From contig JAZAYU010000005.1 of the NCBI GenBank assembly GCA_038501625.1, positions 10,751,484-10,815,483 of the forward strand: 64,000 nt of DNA. Reading direction: 5' to 3'. Made by a program: the position numbers and the translations under genes. This document shows positions 1 to 11,900 of this stretch, piece by piece. Every line of letters begins with the position of its first letter. Position 1 is the first letter of the stretch. The notes beneath the pieces are model-generated. The model made no database searches, was not told the DNA's origin, and saw nothing but the letters and a program-made list of their open reading frames with translations. The DNA is from Corbicula japonica (Eukaryota; Mollusca; Bivalvia; Venerida; Cyrenidae).

Positions 1-1110
1 ACATTCAGAAATTTTTATGGTAGAATTAAAAGATCTTCAAGTAATCCAAATAAACTCATTGAAGTTTTATTAGCATTGAATAATTTTGAGGTGTATATTG
101 TAAATCAGGTTCCTTTGTCATTTTCAAGAAATTAAATCTGCTTTGAAAACATACTCCCTAGTCCCTACACCCTTCTTGGTCCTAGATAGAGAAACTTCAG
201 ATTGAACGCTTTATATATCATTGCCAAGTCTCACAAAATGGAAGAAGTGAAGAACAAAGGTATAGAAATTATTCTTGTTTACAAACAAAGGATGGTTAAA
301 AATGAATACCCGTTCCCACAATATAAAATACTGGCTGAAGCAGATATTTGAAAGTTTTAAAGATACTTTTTCTTTCTACTCTTTGCGAAGCGTTTTTTTC
401 TACTTGTTGCCTTTCCTGATATGCGTTTCTAACATTTCAAGGTTGCACGTCAGACTGTCGTTACACCTTCTTTACTTCAATGTAGTAATAACAGTCTTGC
501 ACGCAACCCCCGATTTGCCTCGAATTCAGAGTTTTGGTGGAATTCGTAACAGTTCAGTTGGGGAATTTCGTGAAAACCGGAATAGTTGTCTATATTGTGT
601 TTGTGTTTAAAGATGGTTTTGTTTCAAAATTACGTAGATTTAAGTATGAGTAAACACTTGTTGTCAATGATTTTGTGGTACTTGAAAATATTGTCTCTTG
701 TCAAATTCAATTCATTTAAGTTCTTTGAAATGAGTTTCAGAAGGAATATTAAATGTGAAGTTATCTTTACAATCAATAAAGTAAGACGAGCAGCTTTATC
801 AGTTAATGCATACATGGTTGTTCATAAAATCAGTTTTTGCAATGATTTCCTCCGGGTAACGGAACGTTCTAGCTGACAATGACATGACACACACTCATAT
901 TATCGCGGAAAAAAGAACTGAGAGAACTTATATGAGCATTGCATAGCTGTATCTTATTTGCTTGCGTGTGGAAGAGCTTGTAAAAACAATATGCGTAATA
1001 TCACTGATAAAACAATAAAAAATAATCATTTCTTGCAATCAGCACGTAACAGTTTTGAAGATTAAAAAAAAAAAAACACGAGATACTGGAAATTCTATCA
1101 AAAAACCAAG
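1..1110. other. AT-rich non-coding sequence
   Basis: No exon with a recognisable protein family or good splice sites is visible on either strand. The longest open frames (about 110 and 96 codons) are low-complexity, rich in F, L, S and N, and overlap on both strands, as chance frames in AT-rich DNA do. The only structured item is the hairpin at 441-508. The stretch probably belongs to an intron of the EF-hand gene whose later exons start at 5,933, or to its upstream spacer; the sequence does not decide which. Confidence 0.5.
441..508. repeat. Imperfect hairpin, same family as 42,725-42,814
   Basis: The left arm GGTTGCACGTCAGACTGT and the right arm ACAGTCTTGCACGCAACC pair with few mismatches around a loop beginning CCTTCTTTA and ending CAATGTAGT. 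The same loop and related arms recur at 42,725-42,814, so this looks like a degraded member of a small foldback MITE family. Confidence 0.6.
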
Positions 1111-1117
1111 CAGAATG

Positions 1118-1190
1118 TTACCGCGATTTAGTGGTAAAGCGTCGGAATTCAGATCCGGAGATTGTGGGTTCGAACCCCACCAGGGATAAG
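1118..1190 (+). pseudogene. tRNA-like sequence, probable SINE head or tRNA pseudogene
   Basis: A perfect T-arm is present at 1,164-1,180 (GTGGG, loop TTCGAAC, CCCAC), giving a consensus B box GGTTCGAACCC at 1,167-1,177. Upstream is an A-box-like TTTAGTGGTAAAGCG and an anticodon-type stem around the loop ATTCAGA. The 7-bp acceptor stem cannot be formed: the bases after the T-arm (CAGGGAT) have no partner upstream of the D-arm. A functional tRNA is therefore unlikely, and a tRNA-derived SINE or a decayed tRNA is the better call. An internal polymerase III promoter could still be active. Confidence 0.5.
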
Positions 1191-2247
1191 ATTCATCTGC
1201 AGTTACCCCAATCCACATTCGCACCAGCACTGGTTTGCAACCAAGGAAGCAGTCATCGAGCGAGATTAATATAAGTTGGAATAACTTATTTCGCAGTCAA
1301 TGTAAAATAAGTTTAAACTAATGGCATGTAAGATGAACAGATGTATAAAAAGAAAAATGTAAATGCACTTTAATGTACACAAACTTGAGATGACTGATAA
1401 ATAATCCGGACGAATAACCGGATATAACCACGTACGAGTTCATTTAATGGACATCTAGCGCTTGACATTTTTCATAAGGTTGTAAAGCATGTAAATGATT
1501 TTTTGCCAACTGTTATAAAATGTTGGTCAGTATACAAATAAAACCCACAATTATATGAGGCAGGCTAATGAGGTATTTTAGAAAAAAAGATTTCTCTCAA
1601 AATAATAGGCTATAAAACTGTTCAGTAGCATTATAGAAAGGCTGTCATAAAATCGTCCTTCTTTCTCATTTTGATTGGGTAATTAGACCGGCCATTTCGT
1701 GATTTTTTACAATAGTTCTCCACAAAAATGGCTTTGCGGCGTTTTCCTTTTCCCTAAACATATTCATTAAGTCAACAATGCCGAGATGTTATATTATAAT
1801 TATTGGAAACTTAGTTGTCTGACAGGGACAACAGGCTTTTTATCTTCAGAGTATAGTCCTCATTTTCATTATTTTTGATTATATATCAATATTTTCCGAC
1901 CGTCGGCATTATATCATTCATTGATAAACCTTCTTTAATGAATAACGATTGTCGTAAATGGCGATCAACTGCCATTAATATGATACAAATTCCTTAACAT
2001 AAAATGTGTCTGATTATGACACATTAACAGTCGGACATAAGTCAAAAGCTATTCAGAACCAACGTTTTAAATTCATAAAATTGTAACTTAATCAATTTCA
2101 TACATGATTGACTGCATGTATTCGAACAATATTGTCTATATTTGCTAACTTTAAACCATATTTCAGTAACTTATTTACAAGAGGGCAAATTAGAGGTGTA
2201 TAGGTCTCCTGCGCATAAATATAGTTTCATTGTTGTTTGTGCTGTGT

Positions 2248-2403
2248 AGCGGCTGGAAGAAATTTAGTGATGCCCTTGGAAGGTCGTTGAGCACGATTCC
2301 TATGACTGTTTACAGTACTCCTAAAAGTACTTTTGTTCCTGTTAACGAGGGTGGTTTCAATAGCCCAGCCAGTCTAGCTTTGGATAGTGATCAACCTTTT
2401 TAA
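2248..2403 (+). other. Short open frame of unknown origin
   Basis: An open frame of about 51 codons runs to a TAA at 2,401. It starts after TGCTGTGTAG, which could be a splice acceptor. The peptide begins SGWKKFSDALGRSL and ends with a Ser/Pro/Asp-rich tail. Its composition is less biased than the neighbouring chance frames, and the dispersed repeat at 2,694-2,830 follows it, so a transposon remnant is possible. I do not recognise a family, and it may be chance. Confidence 0.25.
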
Positions 2404-2693
2404 GGATTTACCTCCTGCTTTTTAACTTTTGCCTTTGGCGTTCTCCGTGATAGACAGGATTTATATTCTTATATTCTCTGTCAGAATGTTAAATTGTTTA
2501 GTACCGCCAATTGTTTTCTCGTTTAAGACAAACAAACCCGTTCCTCAACATGAAGACCACACTCTGTGATTAATAGAATGATATTAATCTGAAAATACCG
2601 CAATAAGGATTCCCTATTCACCGTCATGCACGTTCTCTTTGGGAATTGAAATGGCAAATGGTACTATAAACTTTGGTATATGTTAAGTTGCGC

Positions 2694-2830
2694 TCAACCC
2701 TTGGCTAGCCGGCTTGGGCAGTAATTTGCATTTTATTATTGCTCAAGTACAGGCCCAATTATACCGAGCCTGCAGTATATTTTATATTTGTCGTGTTCGG
2801 TGGCTTTCAAAGTTCATATTTCATCCATAT
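2694..2830. repeat. Dispersed repeat, copy 1
   Basis: The block contains GGCTAGCCGGCTTGGGCAG, ACCGAGCCTGCA and GGTGGCTTTCAAAGTT in order. The same three blocks recur at 23,404-23,540 in the same order and orientation with scattered substitutions. It is a dispersed element of unknown class. Confidence 0.6.
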
Positions 2831-4410
2831 TATTAGCTAGATTTATATATAGCGTTTTCGTCCTTACCAACTTTGCGTTGTACTTGCGTTGTAACTTGTC
2901 TAAATATGTGATCTGTGTAAGGAGATAGTTAATTTGACAAAGAATTACTTATTACGAAAATATATGTGACTTTTCCAAATAAAACTTTTTTTGAGTATTA
3001 CTTATTATTTTAAATATATGTGAATTTTCCAATGAAACTTTTATTGGGTATCTTTAATTCACAAAATACATTTTTACTTGGTACATTTTGTTGGGTTTTG
3101 TGCTAATTGTGTTAAAGATCATCTTTTATTGAGACATGCATTCAAAATAGAGGTCTTAGATAAAGTTCCATAGTGTAGTGGAATGACTTTGCAAAGCAAC
3201 GGCGTATTGATGTCACAAATTTGATACATATCGCAAAATTGAGAAACACAAAATACATTCGTTTTAATATTTTTAAATGTATTTTTATTCTTGTAAAATC
3301 CTCCATTGAAAATGAAATATATGTCTCCCATAGGAGAAAACAAATACAAAATGTACACTTGATTAAATGAAATACGTAACTAGATACTGGCTTCATATTT
3401 TATAACTGTTTTTTTTTAAATGAGAAGATAGAATTTCATATGCACTGATGAATGATATTAATCAAAACTTGTCCTCAGCAACATTTCCTCAGCAGCAGAA
3501 AAGTTCTGGATTTTGCAACTTTCTGTCTATTATAAAAATGTTGCTTTAAGGCTGTGGGTTTTTTAAAGAGGGAGTGTTGTGTTTCTTTTGTTTGTATGAC
3601 CCCAAAGGATTATCAAAATCGCACAGTACTTCTGTTCTTGAGATTTAATTCGTGTCTAGACTGTAACTTTCTCGTGTACTGACAAATTTCAAAATAACTT
3701 CCCATATTTGTCTTGCATATCAAGACGACGTGTCGCGTTCAAAAGACTTCTGTCTCCGCCTCCAACGTCAACGTTACGCTTGGTGTTTGATCACTATGAA
3801 ATGCTGCATATAAGGGTTTTAGAGTACAGACGGTCCCATACAGGCTGTATCTTTCTATAATTTGCCACAAGTTTATGAGATATCTAGACAATGTGTGTCC
3901 TTACATTCATGGTCAATGTCATATTTGGTGTTTCATCAATATGCAATTTTGCAAGTAAGAACATATAGGCGTTTGTGTCCAGGTAACCACTTTCTCATTA
4001 ATGGACGTATTTAAAAAATATAATTGAATAATTGTGTGGCAAATGAACAGGACATGTCGCTTGCAAGCAAGACCTGTGTCCCATTCTAACATGCTAATGT
4101 CACAAGATGGCTATGTGTTTAAATATTTAACAGATCAGATTCACGAAATAATAACAAAAAAATACACATATAAATGAAAACAAATTTTCAGTGAATAGAA
4201 ATAAACTAGAATTTAATTGGGGAAGATCCGAGACAAGAGAACATTTAACTTGATAAATAAAACGGTATCGAATTACTGTCAAACTAAATTGCATACAATT
4301 TATCCTTTAATCGATGAAAATATCATAAGAAAACATCTTATTGTTTGTTGTATGAGACATCAGATGAGTGTTTATATTATCTCAGTAAGGAGAGTTTGTA
4401 TGTAGCATCG

Positions 4411-4690
4411 CTACACCTACTCTGAAGCTACCTTAGGGACACAAGTGTCTCAAACGCATGTGTTTCCAGCAATTGTCTGAAGGCACTATCTAGAAATCCT
4501 ACCCTCCACACCTACTCTGAAGCTACCCTAAGGACACAAGTGTCTCAAACGCATGTGTTTCCAGCAATTGTCTGAAGGCACTATCTAGAAATCCTACCCT
4601 CAACATCTACTCTGAAGCTACCTTACAAGTGTCTCAGACGCATGTGTTTCCAGCAATTGTCTGAGGACACTATCTTATAAACCTTTCAGC
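4411..4690. repeat. 95-bp tandem repeat, about 2.8 copies
   Basis: CTACTCTGAAGCTACC recurs at 4,417, 4,512 and 4,607, an exact 95-bp spacing. Each unit also carries CAAGTGTCTC, CGCATGTGTTTCCAGCAATTG and a CACTATCT block. The third unit has a short internal deletion and more changes than the first two, which are nearly identical. Confidence 0.9.
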
Positions 4691-5020
4691 ACTAGCTTCA
4701 ACCAATACTGTTAACACACTGAACAACCCGGTCAATATGCCCTAGTACAGAGCTGTACTATATTGGACCTATAAAATAGACCAATGTTGAATCGAAATAA
4801 AAAAAGTGAACACCTCGACTCTCTGGAACACACTGCCCTGTATCAATGAACGGTAATTGCTTTTATACCTTCCGACGGAAGTCCTCGGACTTTACCGTTC
4901 AACCACACTAATTTAACACAAAGCATTCAAGTAATCAAAAAGATTAAGCAGTAGGACTCGGCCCAATCTCATCAAATAATTCTCCTCACATTATGTAAGC
5001 AAAGTTTCGCAATTTGTGTT

Positions 5021-5215
5021 GAATAGTCAAGACCCTGGTTATTTGTGAATAAAAAAGGTTTCCTATAATGGCAAACATATTAACAGGTCTTTAATTTGTA
5101 TGCTGAATAGTCAAGACCCTGGTTATTTATGAATAAAACAAAATATGTTTCCAATTGACATGTCAGAGAGTTATAGCAACATTAAACATATTGATAGATC
5201 TTTAGATTTTTAAGA
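5021..5215. repeat. 83-bp direct repeat, two copies
   Basis: GAATAGTCAAGACCCTGG begins at 5,021 and again at 5,104, followed in both by TTATTTxTGAATAAAA and then by diverged sequence that includes AACATATT and AGxTCTTTA blocks. It is a short local duplication in non-coding DNA. Confidence 0.75.
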
Positions 5216-5932
5216 CAATCGCAGAGTGAAAGATTCTTGATTAACTACAAAATAGGCACACCTGCCAAAAAGCACCTAGACCAACTTCATCCTTATCAAA
5301 CCAGTCGCTTCTGTCACGCATACTATTGGTCGAACGCAAGTCACTCCTACAGCAAACAAGCCAGCTGTTGCCAACGAAAGCAAAAACACTGCTCTAGAAA
5401 ATGGAATAGGCTATGTTGAGTACGCGTATCACAGAAAGCTAAGTTCACTCTCACAGAGGCAGTACTTACAGAAATGAATCTGAATTTAAAAAACAACACA
5501 ATATTAGAGCAGATTTAAAAAATGAGTACAATTAGCATCACATAAAGTTGTTTTCATAATTAAATGGCCTCATATATATATATATTGGAAGCCTAGAGAG
5601 AGAAGTGTTAATGCTGCATTCCTGTTGCCAATATATTTTGTCACTGACCATTTGAAGGCACTTACCACGCGGGTTATTTTCTTCTTGCAACTGTTCCTAT
5701 TTGAACATAATGTTGAAAAAGTTACAAAAATACATCTTAGTGTTTTTGTTGTTTTATTGATTTTTTATTTGCTGTACCACTGTGCAAATGAGAACACTTT
5801 TAAACTGTATCTTTTTCAAGACGAACAAATAGCTTTTTGATACTCAACAATGATAACTGTAGTTACAGAAAACGAGTGTTATTGATAAATGAGTTAAGTG
5901 GTGTGCTTGGATATCGACTTTTTATATTTTAG

Positions 5933-8900
5933 CTCCAGTTGTTCGATAGAAATCGAGATGGAAAACTCCAGCTCAGTGAAATGGCAAAGTAAGTAATTCT
6001 GATGGTGCGTTTTATTGCTCCCCATCAGTTGTAATTATGCTATTGTCCGGGCTTACATGCGAACAAGAAAGCTTGAAGTAACATTATCCATTATCAAGTC
6101 AGTCTATATGACGACGGTATTGAATACTAATTCTGTCTCCATAGAGAACTCAGCAAAAATAAAAAGGAATCAAATTTCCTACTTCTAATTTTGTAAACTT
6201 TTGAAAAAGAAAAATCAAAATTCTTTCTTTGAACAAATTTGCATTTCTGTAATGATTCCAAAGAAATAAAACGTTCCTGAAAATCTGCAGTCACAACTTT
6301 GTTATCTTTCACTTTGTGACAAACAACAGAGATAAACTAATAAAACATCATTCAAAGCGTTCGTCATTTAATTAAAATATCTTAATGAGAATATAAGCCT
6401 TTTTTATTTATGTTCGGTGTAAATGTTAAGTGATTGTTATAAAAGAAGATACATATATCCTCATTGCAAAATTATTTTCAAACTAAACATATTTTTTTGA
6501 GTTGATACCGTTATATAAAACGTTCAACTGTTGTAAAAACATTGTGTTATTTGGTTTTGACAGCAACAAAGTTTGCCTTTTTTTTCTTTTTAGGTTGCTT
6601 CCAGTCAAAGAAAACTTCCTATGCAGACCGATATTCAAGGTTTGTTTACAACAATCTTTTGTTCTATTTTAATGAACAGATGTTGTTTTCGAAATGTAAG
6701 TTGAATGTGGTGTTTTGTTATTTATGTCGTTCATAATTTGTATTTTGCAATAATCCTTTCCAAATATACAGTGCAATTATATCAAATATAAAACTCTAAA
6801 GATGCAAACATTTTCATGTGTTTTTACTTTATCAGTATACTAGCTAATCGCATCTATAAAATTAAATTTAAACGACACACATTTTTCATTAGCGTAGAAA
6901 AGGCGGTTGGTATGTGGTAAGTAACGGAAGGGTGTCTATATTTATGCTGTTTATTATCTTATTATCATTTTACAATAGTTTACCGATTATGTACAGATTA
7001 TGTAATGAAAATGTATTATCATTATATGACCAATAATAATCTTAATATTTCAGTTACAGATCCGTGCATGATCTGTGAGCCAAAACATAATACTTATATT
7101 CCTTTATTTTTGCTTTTCCCCGACTGTATTTTCTGGGTGTGGCATTTCCTCATATATACTTCACTTTTAAGTTAAAGTTTCATCTAAAAATAGAAGTGAA
7201 ATTGAGTTGGCAGAATGTATAATGATCAGCAGAAGGTAGATACCGGTATCTAGTAAGTCATTGAATATGATTTCATTCACATTGGTTGGAAGTGCTTCCA
7301 GTGCAATGGTCAAAATTATACTGCATACCGGTGACCACAACATCATAATATTAAATGGCGCATTAGTTACTTACAGTATAAATCCTTCTCGGTCATTTTT
7401 GACTATAACTTTATTTTGGTGGAGGTTTTTAGAGGGTATATATTAACTAGCTGATTGATCATATTTGCCTTTTTAACCGAAATATGCAATATTATTTAAT
7501 GACAGTCATTAACCAAACCAAAAATTGCAGTCACAAGTCGTCTTGAATTGTCTTGATGACTTGAAGCCACTCATTGTGAAATCTGACCTTTTTAGCAAGG
7601 CAAGATGTTTTGTTGTAGTGCCTGTCAACATGAAGGATACCGTGTAACTTCTAGTTGTTTAGTTTGCTTTCAGCAGTTACTCGTGATATCTCATTGACAC
7701 TGACCCAAGTTAATGGAAAACCATTCTCCCAATTAGGACCGAGACAGAATTTCTGTCTCATTTCAAGAAAGATCCCATGAAATCTGATTTCCAAGTTCTC
7801 ATTTTCCGCACAATTTGTGTCGAAATCTCTTGATAGAACGTAAGATTGGTATTTAAACGACCTTTCAATGTTAATGAGTCGGAAACAGACAATGTAGATG
7901 TTATAAAGAACATCTCATGTAGACAAACCCTTTTAGAAATGCATTACAGTCCCATTGCTAGTTCTTGAATATTCATATGAAAGAGATAGAAGCGTTATTT
8001 TATTGCAACAAATGATATTTATTCTTGAGAAGTGTTTAACATTTCTTATTAGATGAATAGATCAATAATTTTGTAAACTTTTGTCTCGTGTACCTAAACA
8101 TTTCAGTGCCCACGGTTATGAAACTGAGCATGGAAACCAGTCTCAAATTTCAAGCATCTGATTAGCTGAAACGGCGACCAGTCGCCATTTCAGCCAATCA
8201 GATCCTTGAGATTGAGACTGGTTTACAATCTCAGTTTTATAACCTTCAGCCCAGTTCTCAATTAGGTTACTACAAAATTGGCTAGAGTACAACTCTGCTA
8301 TAAAGACCACATTTTGCCCTTATTATAAGTAGTTAAGTGACAATAAGTTGAGATGCTCTTTATGAGAGGATTCTATTGTATATTTTGCACTATAGGACAG
8401 GGAATCGTTTACATTTATATACCCATAAAAAGTTCTGTACACAAATGTTCTTTTGCGTAAATTTTATAATATAGCAAATAACTGGTATAAATTCTTACAT
8501 GTATATCAAAATTAATTGTTTGCGGAGTTAAAGACAAAAACGAAATTAAAATTGGTTGGTAAATAAGCGAGAAATCTCATTTTGAGTATGATAGGGGTCA
8601 ACAGTCAAAAGTTGCAAAATTTGCCGTATCAAGGTAGAGGTGTGAAATCTATGAAATCACTTAACATTTCACCAATGTCTGTTTTAAGCAATTATGAGCA
8701 TGCACTGTGATGCTAGTAACAGTTGGTAATCAAAATTTGGTACCAAGCCATTTCCAGAATTACGATCAAACTTAATTTTTAATAATAAAAGTATCATATT
8801 GTCTCTCTCATTGACCTAATGGTATGACAAAACAGTTTAGTGATGATTCGAACAGTGTCCTTTCGTATTAATGAATTAAAGCATCCTGTTTATAAAGTGT

Positions 8901-11900
8901 ATAAAAGCAACCATCCAATTCAATCAAAACCTTATCTTATTTGAGAAAAACACATATGCATTGTTTTTCAAATTAATTTATTTCTCATGGTCAACAAGGA
9001 AGGTTTTCGTTAATTTGACCGTCATGGCAAATGTCAGACCACACCGGCCACCTAGACGTCTTCCTAAACAAGACAGAACACGTGAAGTTGGTCATGCTAG
9101 TTGATCTACCCGGTTCTCTTGTTCACGAATGGAACCTAATTCCACAATTGATATTTCGTCGGCTGTTAAATTCCGTGCGAAGCCGCTTGAAAGATTGTCA
9201 GATTCATCGTGGTGAATTCACTCAGTATAAGAGGTGTGTGAAGTTGGCAATGAGTAATGAGTAGGGAATTGGATATTCAATATCCAGCTGAAATCGAATC
9301 CACTACCAGCAGTGAGTTGGGTATTCGCTTTACACACACAGCGAATACCCTAATGAGACCGAATCCAAAGCCAGCTGTGAGTTGGGTATTCGTTCTACAC
9401 TGACAGAGAATTCCCTAATGAGATCGAATCCACAGCCAGCTGTGAGTTGGGTATTCGTTCTACACTGACAGCGAATACCCTAATGAGATCGAATAAACTG
9501 CCAGCTGTGAGTTGGATATTCGTTCTACACTGACAGCGAATACCCTAATGAGAACGAATCCACTGCCAGCAGTGAGTTGGGTATTCGCTTTACACAAACA
9601 GCGAATACCCTAATGAGATCGAATTCACAGCCAACTGTGAGTTGGGTATTCGTTCTACACTGACAGCGAATACCCTAATGAGATCGAATAAACTGCCAGC
9701 TGTGAGTTGGATATTCGTTCTACACTGACAGCGAATACCCTAATGAGAACGAATCCACTGCCAGCAGTGAGTTGGGTATTCGCTTTACACAAACAGCGAA
9801 TACCCTTATGAGATCGACTCCACAGCCAGCTGTGAGTTGGGTATTCGCTTTACACAAACAGCGAATACCCTAATGAGATCGAATCCACTGCCAGCTGTGA
9901 GTTGGGTATTCGTTCTACACTGACAGCGAATACCCTAATGAGAACGAATCCACTGCCAGCAGTGGGTTGGGTATTCGCTTTACACACACAGCGAATACCC
10001 TAATGAGATCGAATCCACAGCCAGCTGTGAGTTGGGTATTCGTTCTACACTGACAGCGAATACCCTAATGAGATCGAATCCACAGCCAGCTGTGAGTTGG
10101 GTATTCGCTCTACACTGACAGCGAATACCCTAATGAGATCGAATCCACTGCCAGCTGTGAGCTGGGGATTCGTTCTACACTGACAGCGAATACCCTAATG
10201 AGATCGAATCCACTGCCAGCTGTGAGTTGGGTATTCGTTCTACACTGACAGCGAATACCCTAATGAGAACGAATCCACTGCCAGCAGTGAGTTGGGTATT
10301 CGCTTTACACACACAGCGTATACCCTAATGAGATCGAATCCACTGCCAGCTGTGAGTTGGGTATTCGCTTTACACAAACAGCGAATACCCTAATGAGAGC
10401 GAATCCACTGCCAGCTGTGAGTTGGGTATTCGTTCTACACTGACAGCGAATACCCTAATGAGATCGAATCAACAGCCAGCTGTGAGTTGGGTATTCGTTC
10501 TACACTGACAGCGAATACCCTAACGAGATCGAATCCACTGCCAGCTGTGAGTTGGGTATTCGCTTTACACACACAGCGAATACCCTAATGAGATCGAATC
10601 CACAGCCAGCAGTGAGTTGGGTATTCGCTTTACACAAACAGCGAATACCCTAATGAGATCGAATCCACTGCCAGCTGTGAGTTGGGTATTCGCTTTACAC
10701 AAACAGCGAATACCCTAGTGAGATCGAATCCACTGCCTGCTGTGAGTTGGGTATTCGCTTTACACAAACAGCCAATACCCTAATGAGATCGACTCCACAG
10801 CCAGCTGTGAGTTGGGTATTCGTTCTACAATGACAGCGAATACCCTAATGAGATCGAATCCACTGCCAGCAATGAGTTCGGTATTCGCTTTACACACATA
10901 GCGAATACCCTTATGAGATCGAATCCACAGCCAGATGTGAGTTGGGTATTCGCTTTACACAAACAGCGAATACCCTAATGAGATTGAATCCACAGCCAGC
11001 TGTGAGTTGGGTATTCGTTCTACACTGTCAGCGAATACCCTAATGAGATCGACTCGACAGCCAGCTGTGAGTTGGGTATTCGTTCTACACTGACAGCGAA
11101 TACCCTAATGAGATCGAATCCACTGCCACCAAAGAGTTGGGTATTCGCTTTACACACATTGCGAATACCCTAATGAGATCGTATCCACTGCCAGCTGTGA
11201 GTTGGGTATTCGCTTTACACAAACAGCGAATACCCTAATGAGATTGAATCCACAGCCAGCTTTGAGTTGGGTATTCGTTCTACACTGACAGCGAATACCC
11301 TAATGAGATCGAATCCACTGCCAGCAGTGAGTTTGGTATTCGCTTTACACACACCGCGAATACCCTAATAAGATCGAATTCACATGCAGCTGTGAGTTGG
11401 GTATTCGTTCTACACTGACAGCGAATACCCTAATGAGATCGAATCCACTGCCAGCAGTGAGTTGGGTATTCGCTTTAAACACACAGCGAATACCCTAATG
11501 AGATAGAATCCACAGCCAGCTGTGAGTTGGGTATTCGTTCTACACTGACAGCGAATACCCTAATGAGATCGATTCCACAGCCAGCAGAGAGTTGGGTATT
11601 CGATTAACACTGACAGCGAATACCCTAATGAGATCGAATCCACTGCCAGCTGTGAGTTGGGTATTCGCTTTACACAAACAGCGAATACCCTTATGAGATC
11701 GAATCCACTGCCAGCTGTGAGTTGGGTATTCGTTCTACACTGACAGCGAATACCCTAATGAGATCGAATCCGCAGCCAGCTGTGATTTGGGTATTCGTTC
11801 TACACTGACAGCGAATACCCTAATGAGATCGAATCCACTGCAAGCAGTGAGTTGGGTATTCGCTTTACACACACAGCGAATATCCTAATGAGATCGAATC

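Larger units (their letters stand above)
1191..4410. other. Non-coding stretch, nothing firm besides two listed items
   Basis: Apart from the short frame at 2,248-2,403 and the dispersed repeat at 2,694-2,830, I see no exon, RNA gene or ordered repeat. Open frames here (for example on the minus strand near 3,119-3,396) are hydrophobic, compositionally biased and lack family resemblance. Confidence 0.45.
6640..9006. other. Intron sequence with two dispersed repeats
   Basis: This is the first part of the 25.7 kb intron between the second and third visible exons of the EF-hand gene. It contains no exon I can support. A repeat at about 7,720-7,950 is also present at 25,690-25,905, and the palindromic MITE at 8,108-8,247 is listed separately. 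Confidence 0.5.

Noticed and set aside
1118..1190. Functional tRNA gene
   Set aside because: T-arm and B box are perfect, but no acceptor stem can be formed, so I list it as tRNA-like only.
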